From Desulfobulbus elongatus DSM 2908 (GTDB taxonomy: Bacteria > Desulfobacterota > Desulfobulbia > Desulfobulbales > Desulfobulbaceae): 58,658 nucleotides of DNA. The stretch's first letter is position 1; each line of letters opens with the position of its first letter. Shown here one piece after another: positions 17,686 to 27,664 of the stretch. The stretch spans positions 1 to 58,658 of the forward strand of contig NZ_JHZB01000025.1 in the NCBI RefSeq assembly GCF_000621145.1. Reading direction: 5' to 3'. Below the pieces are notes generated by a model. That model saw only the letters and a list, made by a program, of their open reading frames with translations, was not told where the DNA came from and did not search any database. The position numbers were made by a program, and so were the translations under genes.

Positions 17686-18170
17686 TCCGCGCCCGCATCG
17701 CCGCTATCGCCGAGGGCGCGATCAAGATGTTCAGCGCCGCCGGCAGGGCCGGCGAGAGCTTCGCCGGACGCGAATATTTCCAGCACTACGGCTTCACATC
17801 GCGGCCGCTGGCCGGCGCCGAAGGCGTCCTGATCAAGGAGGGCAACCACATCGTCATGGTGGCCAGCGACGACCGGCGGTACCGCATCGCCGTGGCCGAT
17901 GGCGAGGTGGCTATTTACACCGACGAGGGCGATCATGTGCACCTCAAGCGGGGGCGGGTGGTGGAGATCGAAACCGAGACCCTGTTGATCAGGGCCGGCA
18001 CCAAGGTCCGGATCGAAACGCCGCAGCTCGAAGCCACCGGCGAGATTGTTGACCGCTGCGACGCCGATGGCCGGAGCATGGAAGAGATGCGGACCATTTA
18101 TACCAGCCACACACACACAAACACGCAGCCGGGCAGCGGCAACAGCGGCACGCCCAACCAGGGGATGTAA
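17682..18170 (+). CDS. baseplate assembly / central spike protein (Mu gp45, gpV-like)
   Basis: This 162-residue protein starts with GTG 17682 overlapping the hub stop; no ATG suits. An N-terminal OB-like part is followed by beta-helix-like repeats (GDHVHLKRGRVVEIETETLL). Near the tip is a SHTHTNTQPGSG motif, recalling the HxH metal-binding tip of gpV spikes that hold an iron ion. It should puncture the outer membrane on contraction. The end overlaps gp46 as TAATG. Confidence 0.85.
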   Translation: MIRARIAAIAEGAIKMFSAAGRAGESFAGREYFQHYGFTSRPLAGAEGVLIKEGNHIVMVASDDRRYRIAVADGEVAIYTDEGDHVHLKRGRVVEIETETLLIRAGTKVRIETPQLEATGEIVDRCDADGRSMEEMRTIYTSHTHTNTQPGSGNSGTPNQGM

Positions 18171-18535
18171 TGGACTACGCCATAACCATCGCACAGGGCT
18201 CCCTGGCCGGGGCCATGACTTGGGACGAGTGCGGCGACCTGGCCAACAATGTGTATCTGAGCCTGGCGGTGGAAAAAGGCAGTTGGTTTCACAATCCCGA
18301 TTTCGGTCTGCGGAGGCGTGAACGGATGAAAAATACCGAACAAAATGCGGCCCTGATCCGCCACGATTACCTGGAGGCGTTGCAGTGGCTGCTCGACACC
18401 GGCAAAGCCAAGGAAGTGCGGGTGAACGTGCGGCGCGACCGCGCCATTGACTTGGGCCGGCTGCTGATCGATGTCGAGGTGCGACAAACAAACGATCGCG
18501 CGGTGGCGTTCACGTTTTTCCAGGAGGTGGCCTGA
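18170..18535 (+). CDS. baseplate wedge protein gp46 (gpW/gp25-like)
   Basis: This 121-residue protein occupies the Mu gp46 position. The fold class is the T4 gp25/P2 gpW lysozyme-like wedge: SWFHNPDFGLRRRERMKN near residue 40 and a C-terminal VEVRQTNDRAVAFTFFQEVA. It links the spike/hub to the sheath as the start of sheath assembly. Start and stop both overlap neighbours. Confidence 0.85.
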   Translation: MDYAITIAQGSLAGAMTWDECGDLANNVYLSLAVEKGSWFHNPDFGLRRRERMKNTEQNAALIRHDYLEALQWLLDTGKAKEVRVNVRRDRAIDLGRLLIDVEVRQTNDRAVAFTFFQEVA

Positions 18536-19302
18536 TGGCCTACGAAAAGGGATTCGACGAGATTCTCAACGACATCCTGACCGATTTCCAGAACACGTTC
18601 CCCGGCGTCGACGTGTCGCAGGGTTCGTTGGCTCGCATGAAGGCCACCGGGTATGCCTCGGCGCTGTGGGGCCTCTATAAATATATGGAATGGATCGGCC
18701 GGCAGGCATTCCCGGACACCGCCGACACGGCGGCACTGGAACACCACGGCTGGGTCAGGGGCGTGCCCAGGACCGCCGGCGAGACCGATGCGGCATACCT
18801 CGCCAGGCTGCTCAACTATTTGAGGCGGCCTCCGGCCGGAGGCAACGCCAACGATTACGAGGTCTGGGCTAAAGAGATCGACGGGGTAGCACAGGCATAC
18901 GCTATCCCTCTCGCCCAGGGCGGCGAATCGGTAGACGTCATCGTGATCGCCGATACCACCACCGGCTCCGAAATCCCTGGCCAAAACCTGCTGGACGATG
19001 TGGCGGCACATATTGCCGAGGTGCGGCCGGTGGGCGCCCGTTTCGTGCGGGTGTTGGCTCCGGAAATAATCGAGCAGGACGTCATCATGACCGGGGTCGG
19101 CGTTGGACTGGCTGATATAGTTGCTGGCGAGATATCGGCGTATCTGTCTTCTTTTATTCCCGGCGCGGTTCTCTACTTGCCGCAGCTCGATGCGATCGCC
19201 GTGGGTAAGGGAGTTCCCAATCCCGTACTCACTCTCCCGGCGGCAGCTGTGACGCCCTCCAGTAATGAGATGATCCGCCCCGGAGTGATCGATGTCTCTT
19301 AG
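18535..19302 (+). CDS. baseplate J / gp47-like protein, short form
   Basis: This 255-residue protein is at the gp47 position. The start (EKGFDEILNDILTDFQNTFP, DVSQGSLARMKATGYASALW) and GDTDAAYLARLL-like region (here GETDAAYLARLL), then GNANDYEVWAKEIDGVAQAY, match baseplate J. Mu gp47 is roughly 100 residues longer, so part of the middle domain is missing or reduced. Codon use becomes more AT-rich from about 18,850 on, a hint of mosaic exchange. The C-terminus overlaps the next gene by 11 bases. Confidence 0.75.
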   Translation: MAYEKGFDEILNDILTDFQNTFPGVDVSQGSLARMKATGYASALWGLYKYMEWIGRQAFPDTADTAALEHHGWVRGVPRTAGETDAAYLARLLNYLRRPPAGGNANDYEVWAKEIDGVAQAYAIPLAQGGESVDVIVIADTTTGSEIPGQNLLDDVAAHIAEVRPVGARFVRVLAPEIIEQDVIMTGVGVGLADIVAGEISAYLSSFIPGAVLYLPQLDAIAVGKGVPNPVLTLPAAAVTPSSNEMIRPGVIDVS

Positions 19303-19852
19303 AGCCACGCTGCAATACCTGATGCCGATCGAATTGGGAGGCAACCATCAGCTCGATCTGTCACACGATGCCCGCATGCTCGATGCAGCGATGAAAACGG
19401 GCGAATCACTCTTGTCTGAGATGTTCGCCGATAGCGCGGCTATACTTCTGACCACCTGGGAGAGGGTGTACGGCCTGACAGCCGCGGCAGGTTTCGAGGA
19501 GCCCTTGCAAATGCGCCGCGACAGAGTCACCAAGACAATTCGGGCGAGGGGTGGGCTTTCAATCCCCTATTTCATCAACCTGGCGGCAGGGATGGGCTAT
19601 GCCATCTCCATAGAAGAGCCGATTCCCTCTATGACGGGATGGTTGTGCGCCGGCGGGGAACTCATGAGCGGGGAAGTTCTATGGCAATGGGGAGCCAATG
19701 TGGGCGGCATGAACATATATTCTTTTCGGGCAGGGAACTCTAGCGTTGGGGAAAGGTTGTCGTGGTGGCCCGGATACGCCGAACTTGAAGCTGTTTTTGC
19801 CGAGCTGCGGCCAGCCCACACTTTTGTGTATTTCAACTACGAGGAGGAATGA
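19292..19852 (+). CDS. gp48 / YmfQ-like (DUF2313) tail protein
   Basis: This 186-residue protein follows gp47 in the fixed Mu order. The sequence RDRVTKTIRARGGLSIPYFI and AGMGYAISIEEP, with a final PAHTFVYFNY, are characteristic of the DUF2313/YmfQ family, which connects baseplate and fibres. The gene uses more A/T-ending codons than the upstream tail genes. It ends TGATG into the fibre gene. Confidence 0.8.
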   Translation: MSLRATLQYLMPIELGGNHQLDLSHDARMLDAAMKTGESLLSEMFADSAAILLTTWERVYGLTAAAGFEEPLQMRRDRVTKTIRARGGLSIPYFINLAAGMGYAISIEEPIPSMTGWLCAGGELMSGEVLWQWGANVGGMNIYSFRAGNSSVGERLSWWPGYAELEAVFAELRPAHTFVYFNYEEE

Positions 19853-20964
19853 TGCAACGGATAGAAAGCGAATCCGGGCAGTTCAGTGGCGGCAATCCGG
19901 CCACGAACACCAAGGGCACGGTGGTCACGGCCGAATGGCTCAACACTATTCAAGAGGAAATCGCGAACGTGGTAGAGAACACCGGGGCGGCCCTCGACGA
20001 GGAGGACGACAGCCAGCTCGCCAAGGCAATTCAATCCGGTGCTCTTCGGAGCGCCTCCGCTGGCGGCACTGCGGACGCCATCACCGCCAGCTTTACGCCG
20101 GCCATCGGCGCGCTGACCAACGGCATGCTGCTCCTGGTGCGGGCTGGCGCAGCCAATACCACTCCGACGCCTACATTCAGCCCCAACAGCGGGGCGATCA
20201 CCGCAACAATCGTCAAGGGCAATAACCTGCCGCTTGTGGCTGGCGACATCGCCGGCGCTGGGCATTGGCTCGCGCTGCAATACGATAGCGTCCTGGACAA
20301 GTGGGTGTTGCTCAATCCGGCCAGTCCTATCACGGGGCATGGAGTCCAAAAGTTCACCTCCAACGGATCATTTACCCTGCCACCCGGCATCAACACAATA
20401 TGGGTATCCGGTTGCGCCGGAGGGGGTGGAGGCGGTGCTGGTGGGTGCCGCCCGACCACGTCGCTTTTGGGGGGTGGGGGGAGCGGTGGAGGAGCCGGCC
20501 AATTTTGCATCAAGCAGCCGCTGTCTGTGGTTCCCGGAAGCGTAATCAATGTCACAATCGGGGGCGCCGGCGCCGGGGGTGTACCTGTGGCGGGCGAGGC
20601 CGGAAACAACGGCACCGCCGGCGGCAACACTAGCATCGGCGCATACATATCTCTAGCCGGTGGCGGAGGGGGTGTAGGCGGTGGTGGTGGGGCAGGCAGC
20701 GGTGGAGGGCGGGGGGTAGTGGGGTATCCGGTGGGTAACGATGGCTCAGATGGGCTGGGGGGCGGCACCGGCAACGGGGGCATGGGGGCATCGGGTCCTT
20801 TTGGCGGCGGTGGCGGTGGGGCTCGCTCGACCTCGGCGGCCTCGGCGGGCGGAACCTCCGGGCGGAATGCCGGTGGATATGGGGCTGGTGGTGGTGGCGG
20901 CAGCTCTGGCATTGATGGCGCAGGTGGGGCAGGATCTCCTGGATTAGTGATAATCGAATGGTGA
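19852..20964 (+). CDS. tail fibre with glycine-rich tip
   Basis: This 370-residue protein has an N-terminal baseplate-attachment region (about residues 1-150, with NPATNTKGTVVTAEWLNTIQ common in fibres) and a C-terminal domain from about residue 165 that is mostly Gly with Ser/Ala/Asn (blocks such as GGGGGGAGG and GGGGGSSGIDGAGG). The opening FTSNGSFTLPPGINTIWVSG is typical of Gly-rich fibre tips, probably a poly-glycine II sandwich carrying receptor loops. I chose the second ATG (19852) because GAGGAGGA sits 4 bases upstream; ATG 19849 is too close. Confidence 0.8.
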   Translation: MQRIESESGQFSGGNPATNTKGTVVTAEWLNTIQEEIANVVENTGAALDEEDDSQLAKAIQSGALRSASAGGTADAITASFTPAIGALTNGMLLLVRAGAANTTPTPTFSPNSGAITATIVKGNNLPLVAGDIAGAGHWLALQYDSVLDKWVLLNPASPITGHGVQKFTSNGSFTLPPGINTIWVSGCAGGGGGGAGGCRPTTSLLGGGGSGGGAGQFCIKQPLSVVPGSVINVTIGGAGAGGVPVAGEAGNNGTAGGNTSIGAYISLAGGGGGVGGGGGAGSGGGRGVVGYPVGNDGSDGLGGGTGNGGMGASGPFGGGGGGARSTSAASAGGTSGRNAGGYGAGGGGGSSGIDGAGGAGSPGLVIIEW

Positions 20965-20976
20965 GTGGTGATCATT

Positions 20977-21546
20977 ATGGCAAAATATGCATATTACAAC
21001 CCCCGAGATGGTCACATCATGCAATGGATCGATACAGATGTGCGATTGTACCACCTCCCTGCTGCGTCGTTGCTACACGAGTGCGACGACGATGAGTGGC
21101 AGATGCAGCATCAGGGCGAGATGATGGTTTCCGGCGGCGAGATCGTGCCGTATGTGGCACCGACGGTGCCGGCTGTCCCCTCGATGGACGCCGTGCAGCA
21201 GGAGCGCTCCCGCCGCCTTGCCGGCGGCTACGACTACGATTTCGGCGACGAGCGCGGCACGCACCGCATCGGCACTACGGATGCGGACATGGCTGGCTGG
21301 GATGAGGTCTCAAAAGCGGCGGCGGCTTATATCGCGGCCGGGGATCCGGACGCCGAGATCGGCATCGTCACAGATACCGGGCCGGTGATTGTCACCGCCG
21401 CCGAGTGGCAGCAGGTGTTGATTGCCGCACACCAGGCCCGTCAGCCCATCTGGATGGCCAGTTTCGCCCTCCAGGCCATGGACCCGATTCCGGCGGATTT
21501 CACTGATGATAGATGGTGGGATGCTGGAGGTGCCCAAGGCGCCTGA
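20977..21546 (+). CDS. DUF4376 tail-fibre assembly-like protein
   Basis: This 189-residue protein is the last clear gene of the prophage, directly after the fibre, where fibre chaperones or accessory tip proteins are encoded. The N-terminus (YYNPRDGHIMQWIDTD) resembles fibre-assembly starts. The C-terminal half (ERSRRLAGGYDYDFGDERGT, later EWQQVLIAAHQARQPIW) matches the DUF4376 pattern. The start MAKYAYY has only a weak ribosome site. A role in fibre folding is inferred. Confidence 0.65.
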   Translation: MAKYAYYNPRDGHIMQWIDTDVRLYHLPAASLLHECDDDEWQMQHQGEMMVSGGEIVPYVAPTVPAVPSMDAVQQERSRRLAGGYDYDFGDERGTHRIGTTDADMAGWDEVSKAAAAYIAAGDPDAEIGIVTDTGPVIVTAAEWQQVLIAAHQARQPIWMASFALQAMDPIPADFTDDRWWDAGGAQGA

Positions 21547-21787
21547 TAACAAGGATGGGACTGGGGAGGGCAGCCACCCTCCCCGAACATACCGTGCGCC
21601 AACACGGAAGGTCAAGACAGAGGAGAGTCGAGCTAAGTTGCGCACAGAACTTTTGGTGAGGAATTTTTAACCCTCGCTCAAAATTTTTTTGATTATATCA
21701 AACGGTTTCCGGCGGTCAGTTATCGCAATTTTTCTGGTCGAGTTTTCTCGCGCCGCTCCAGGAACAGGCCCTGTCCCGGATCTCCGG
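21547..21787 (+). other. prophage right-end region, no gene
   Basis: This 241-base stretch holds no convincing gene. It begins with a GC hairpin (21563-21584) and then turns AT-rich (21650-21740). Three ATTTTT runs occur (21661-21668, 21681-21690, 21726-21733). Two imperfect copies of AGTT..(G/T)CGCA..TTTT lie at 21634-21653 and 21718-21733. Such repeats are the kind of site a Mu-like transposase binds near the phage end. The exact junction with host DNA cannot be fixed without the left end. Confidence 0.4.
21563..21584 (+). terminator. hairpin after the last prophage gene
   Basis: GGGGAGGG pairs with CCCTCCCC across a six-base loop, 17 bases after the DUF4376 stop. There is no T-run behind it, so it may be a weak terminator or a 3'-end stabilising hairpin for the late transcript. 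Confidence 0.5.
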
Positions 21788-21815
21788 TTGACACTTCCTG
21801 ATTTTGTCGTACACT
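21788..21815 (+). promoter_or_regulatory. sigma70-type promoter of the riboswitch-cobT transcript
   Basis: A perfect TTGACA -35 (21788-21793) and a TACACT -10 (21810-21815, 4 of 6 matches) are 16 bases apart. They lie about 40 bases before the aptamer P1 stem. This should be host DNA and marks the closest left limit of the chromosome block. Confidence 0.6.
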
Positions 21816-21855
21816 GGCGAACGCCGTGCCGGGACGCGCGGCGACAAAGCAGGCA

Positions 21856-22003
21856 GCTCTATAAACGGAACACGGTGCGAGTCCGTGACGGTCCCGCCGC
21901 TGTAACCGGAAGTTGAAGCCGCACGCCATCGGGCAGGCCACTGACCGCAACCGGTCGGGAAGGCGCGGCCGGTAGTCTCCGGAAGTCAGAAGACGTATAG
22001 AGC
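21856..22003 (+). ncRNA. cobalamin (AdoCbl) riboswitch aptamer
   Basis: The outer stem pairs GCTCTATA (21856-21863) with TATAGAGC (21996-22003). Between them are the conserved blocks of B12 aptamers: a GGTGCGAGTCCG-type segment, GGTCCCGCCGCTGTAACCGG, GCCACTGACCGC with CGGTCGGGAAGG, and GGAAGTCAGAAGAC. The order and spacing match the cobalamin riboswitch class. Binding of B12 should favour the terminator at 22027-22073 and lower cobT expression. Confidence 0.92.
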
Positions 22004-22026
22004 GGGTATTCGAGGAACACGATGGC

Positions 22027-22073
22027 AAAGGGTTCTGGCAGGGCGACGACCGCCCTGGGGAACCCTTTTTTTT
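22027..22073 (+). terminator. riboswitch expression-platform terminator
   Basis: AAAGGGTT (22027-22034) pairs with AACCCTTT (22061-22068), and an inner CAGGGCG/CGCCCTG adds to the stem. A T-rich run follows directly (to 22073). It sits 24 bases after the aptamer and 65 bases before cobT, so control is likely by premature termination. Confidence 0.85.
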
Positions 22074-22137
22074 GCGTCCCGGCCAGCGTCCCGGCGCCGG
22101 CCCGGCCCGACATCACGCGTGTACGAGAGAGGAAACC

Positions 22138-23202
22138 ATGCAGAGACTGACCACCGCGATAAAGACCATCCGGCCGCTGGACGCGGCCATGCACCGGGCC
22201 GCCACGGAGCGCCTGGCCGACCAGGCCCGGCCCAGGGGGAGCCTCGGCGTCCTGGAGCCGGTGGCGGCCCGGCTGGCGGCGATCGCCGGCACCCTCGATG
22301 TGCGGCTGCGCGCGAAGGTCATCGTCACCTGCGCCGGCGATCACGGGGTGGTGGCCGAGGGGGTCAGCCTCTTTCCCCAGGAGGTGACCGTCCAGATGGT
22401 CCACAATTTTATCGACGGCGGCGCCTCGATCAGCGTGCTCGCCGCCTATGCCGGGGCCGGGGTCCGGGTGGCCGATCTGGGGGTCAACCATGATTTCGAA
22501 CCGGACCTGCCCATTTTTCATAAAAAGGTCGGCAGGGGAACTGCCAATTTCGCCAAGCAGCCGGCCATGAGCCGGCAGGAGGCAATCCGCTCGGTGGAGG
22601 CGGGCATCGAGATCGTCGACGAACTGGTGGCGGCGGGTCCGGTCGACCTGCTCGGCACCGGCGACATGGGCATCGGCAACACCACCGCCTCCTCGGCGAT
22701 CATCGCCGCCTTTTCGGGCCTGGAGGTCAGCCGGCTCACCGGCCGGGGCACCGGCATCGACGACCTCATGCTGGCACGCAAGATCCGGGTGATCGAACGC
22801 GCCCTGGCGCTCCACATGCCCGATCCCGACGATCCTCTCGACGTGCTGGCCAAGGTGGGCGGCTATGAAATCGGCGGTCTGGCCGGCCTGGTGATCGGTG
22901 CCGCGGCCCACGGCATCCCGGTGGTCTGCGACGGCCTGATCGCCACGGTGGGCGCCCTGATCGCCTGCGAACTGGCGCCGGCGGCCAAGGCCTATCTCTT
23001 CGCCGGCCACCATTCGGTGGAAATCGGGCACCGGTTCATGCTGGAGCGGATCGGGGTCGCGCCGCTGCTCGATCTCCAGTTCCGGCTGGGCGAGGGCACC
23101 GGCGCGGCCATGGCCATGCATCTCTTGGATGCGGCCACCCGCATTCTGGCCGATATCAGGACCTTTGCCGAGGTCGGCATCGGCAACGCCCAGAAAAAAT
23201 AG
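22138..23202 (+). CDS. cobT: nicotinate-nucleotide--dimethylbenzimidazole phosphoribosyltransferase
   Basis: This 354-residue cytosolic enzyme makes alpha-ribazole phosphate from DMB and NaMN for the lower ligand of B12. Visible motifs are AGDHGVVAEGVSLFPQEVT (about residue 65), LLGTGDMGIGNTTASSA (about 175), the catalytic-Glu region near the C-terminus (LDLQFRLGEGTGAAMA) and FAGHHSVEIGH (about 290). The length is standard. The start ATG 22138 follows AGAGAGGAAACC. The gene is under the riboswitch, as expected for B12 synthesis. No other cob gene is in the window. Confidence 0.95.
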   Translation: MQRLTTAIKTIRPLDAAMHRAATERLADQARPRGSLGVLEPVAARLAAIAGTLDVRLRAKVIVTCAGDHGVVAEGVSLFPQEVTVQMVHNFIDGGASISVLAAYAGAGVRVADLGVNHDFEPDLPIFHKKVGRGTANFAKQPAMSRQEAIRSVEAGIEIVDELVAAGPVDLLGTGDMGIGNTTASSAIIAAFSGLEVSRLTGRGTGIDDLMLARKIRVIERALALHMPDPDDPLDVLAKVGGYEIGGLAGLVIGAAAHGIPVVCDGLIATVGALIACELAPAAKAYLFAGHHSVEIGHRFMLERIGVAPLLDLQFRLGEGTGAAMAMHLLDAATRILADIRTFAEVGIGNAQKK

Positions 23203-23394
23203 ACGAATGAACCGGGCAAACGGCTCTTCGGCCGGATGGCCGGTACGGGTCCGCACCCGCCCGGCGCCGGCTTCTTTGCCGTGGAATTGTGCATGCCGCC
23301 GGCGCGCGGACGTGGTAGAGAGGGGAGGGACGTGCGGGCCGGCCATGGGGCTTTTCCGACGACGGCCCCAAACGCATCAAGGACAGACCCGACC

Positions 23395-24615
23395 ATGACG
23401 CAGCCCGCAGCAACCGGCACCAACGCCGCCGCCCGTCCGGAGCGCATCGCGCTCAAGGTCCTGGTGGCGATCAGCATCTCCCATTTCCTCAACGACCTGA
23501 TCCAGTCGCTGATTCCGGCGATCTATCCCCTGCTCAAGACCGGCTTCGATCTCAGTTTCACCCAGATCGGGCTGATCACCCTGACCTTCCAGATGTCCGC
23601 CTCCCTGTTGCAGCCCCTGGTCGGCCTGTACACGGACCGCCATCCCTTGCCCTATTCCCTGCCCTGGGGCATGGGCTGCACCCTCGTCGGGCTGATCGCC
23701 CTGGCGTACGCCCCCAACTACGGCCTGCTGCTGTTGGCCGTGGCCCTGGTCGGCACCGGTTCGGCGGTGCTGCATCCGGAATCCTCGCGGGTGGCCCGCA
23801 TGGCCTCGGCCGGGCACTACGGCCTGGCCCAGTCGATTTTCCAGGTCGGCGGCAACGGCGGCACCTCGGCCGGACCGCTGCTCGCCGCCCTGATCGTCAT
23901 CCCCTACGGGCGCCTGAGCCTGGCCTGGTTTTCCCTGGTCGCCCTCCTGGCCATGATCATCCTCTGGCGGGTCGGCGGCTGGTACGCCCGCAACCACCGG
24001 CAGGGACGGCGGCTCAAGGTGGCCGCACCGGCCGGCGACGACACGAACCGGTCCTCGGCGGTCTGGCCGGTGGTGGTGCTGCTGGTGCTGATGTTCTCCA
24101 AATTCTTTTACACCACCAGCCTGCACAGCTATTTCACCTTCTACCTGATGCACAAGTTCCAGGTCTCGGTGCAGACGGCGCAGCTCCATCTGTTCGTCTT
24201 CCTCTTCGGCGTGGCCGCAGGCACCATGCTCGGCGGGCCGATCGGCGACCGCATCGGCCGCAAGCAGGTGATCTGGTGGTCGATCTTCGGCGCGGCCCCC
24301 TTCGCCCTGATCCTGCCGTACGCCTCCCTGTTCTGGACCGGGCCGCTCACCTTTGTCATCGGCCTGCTGATGGCCTCGGCCTTTCCGGCCATGGTAGTCT
24401 ATGCCCAGGAACTGTTCCCCGGCAAGGTGGGCATGATTTCCGGCCTCTTTTTCGGTCTGGCCTTCGGTTTGGCCGGGATCGGCGCGGCGCTGGTGGGCCG
24501 CCTGGCCGACGTCCACGGTATCGAGGCGGTCTACCGGTTCTGCGCCTGGCTGCCCCTGCTGGGCCTGGCGGCGGTGCTGCTGCCCGACCTGCGGCGGCGG
24601 CCGTCCGGAGACTGA
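23395..24615 (+). CDS. fsr: MFS exporter, fosmidomycin-resistance (Fsr) type
   Basis: This 406-residue inner-membrane protein has about 12 predicted helices in two halves with a central hydrophilic loop near residues 195-215. Markers of the Fsr family are ISHFLNDLIQSLIPAIYPLL near the start, HPESSRVARMASAGHYGLAQ (about residue 125) and a GGPIGDRIGRK loop in the second half. It may export fosmidomycin-like or other small molecules. It follows cobT by 190 bases with no clear own promoter. The start ATG 23395 has a weak AAGGACAG site. Confidence 0.85.
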   Translation: MTQPAATGTNAAARPERIALKVLVAISISHFLNDLIQSLIPAIYPLLKTGFDLSFTQIGLITLTFQMSASLLQPLVGLYTDRHPLPYSLPWGMGCTLVGLIALAYAPNYGLLLLAVALVGTGSAVLHPESSRVARMASAGHYGLAQSIFQVGGNGGTSAGPLLAALIVIPYGRLSLAWFSLVALLAMIILWRVGGWYARNHRQGRRLKVAAPAGDDTNRSSAVWPVVVLLVLMFSKFFYTTSLHSYFTFYLMHKFQVSVQTAQLHLFVFLFGVAAGTMLGGPIGDRIGRKQVIWWSIFGAAPFALILPYASLFWTGPLTFVIGLLMASAFPAMVVYAQELFPGKVGMISGLFFGLAFGLAGIGAALVGRLADVHGIEAVYRFCAWLPLLGLAAVLLPDLRRRPSGD

Positions 24616-24625
24616 ACGGGCCACT

Positions 24626-24684
24626 CGGTATTCCTTCGGAAAAACGGCCTTTTCTTTCCCGTGGCATTCTCTCCGGGAATACCG
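24626..24684 (+). repeat. inverted repeat in the leader of the D-lactate-type dehydrogenase gene
   Basis: CGGTATTCC (24626-24634) is exactly complementary to GGAATACCG (24676-24684), with 41 bases between. An alternative inner pairing is TTCCCG (near 24656) with CGGGAA (near 24673). It lies 47 bases before the gene at 24732, so it could be an operator or a leader-RNA structure. Confidence 0.45.
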
Positions 24685-24731
24685 TATCCTACGGCATCAT
24701 TCCCCTGCAACCCGAGACCAGGAGGTATGCC

Positions 24732-27563
<2,832 letters not shown>

Positions 27564-27593
27564 GGGCGAAGCGATCCGCGTTGCGGCTCACCC

Positions 27594-27652
27594 CGCGGCC
27601 GCCGGTGGGAAGACGGTTCGGGACCGAGGTCCCCGGCCCGTCAGCGGCCGCG
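27594..27652. terminator. candidate two-way terminator between convergent genes
   Basis: CGCGGCCGC (27594-27602) can pair with GCGGCCGCG (27644-27652), with a further GGACCGAGGTCC hairpin inside. It sits between the convergent dehydrogenase (+) and EIIC-EAL (-) genes. No T-run is present in either direction. Confidence 0.35.
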
Positions 27653-27664
27653 TGCGGTTCGATG

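Noticed and set aside
20390-20964. Glycine-coding repeats as a CRISPR-like or DNA repeat array
   Set aside because: The repeats are codon-level (GGN runs) in one continuous reading frame; no conserved unit or spacer pattern.
21522-21670. Small open frame (about 49 codons) running over the end of the last phage gene
   Set aside because: It overlaps the terminator hairpin, has no ribosome site and no known similarity.
21547-21787. Direct-repeat attachment site or tRNA integration target
   Set aside because: No tRNA or long repeat is visible, and Mu-like phages insert by transposition with only short duplications.
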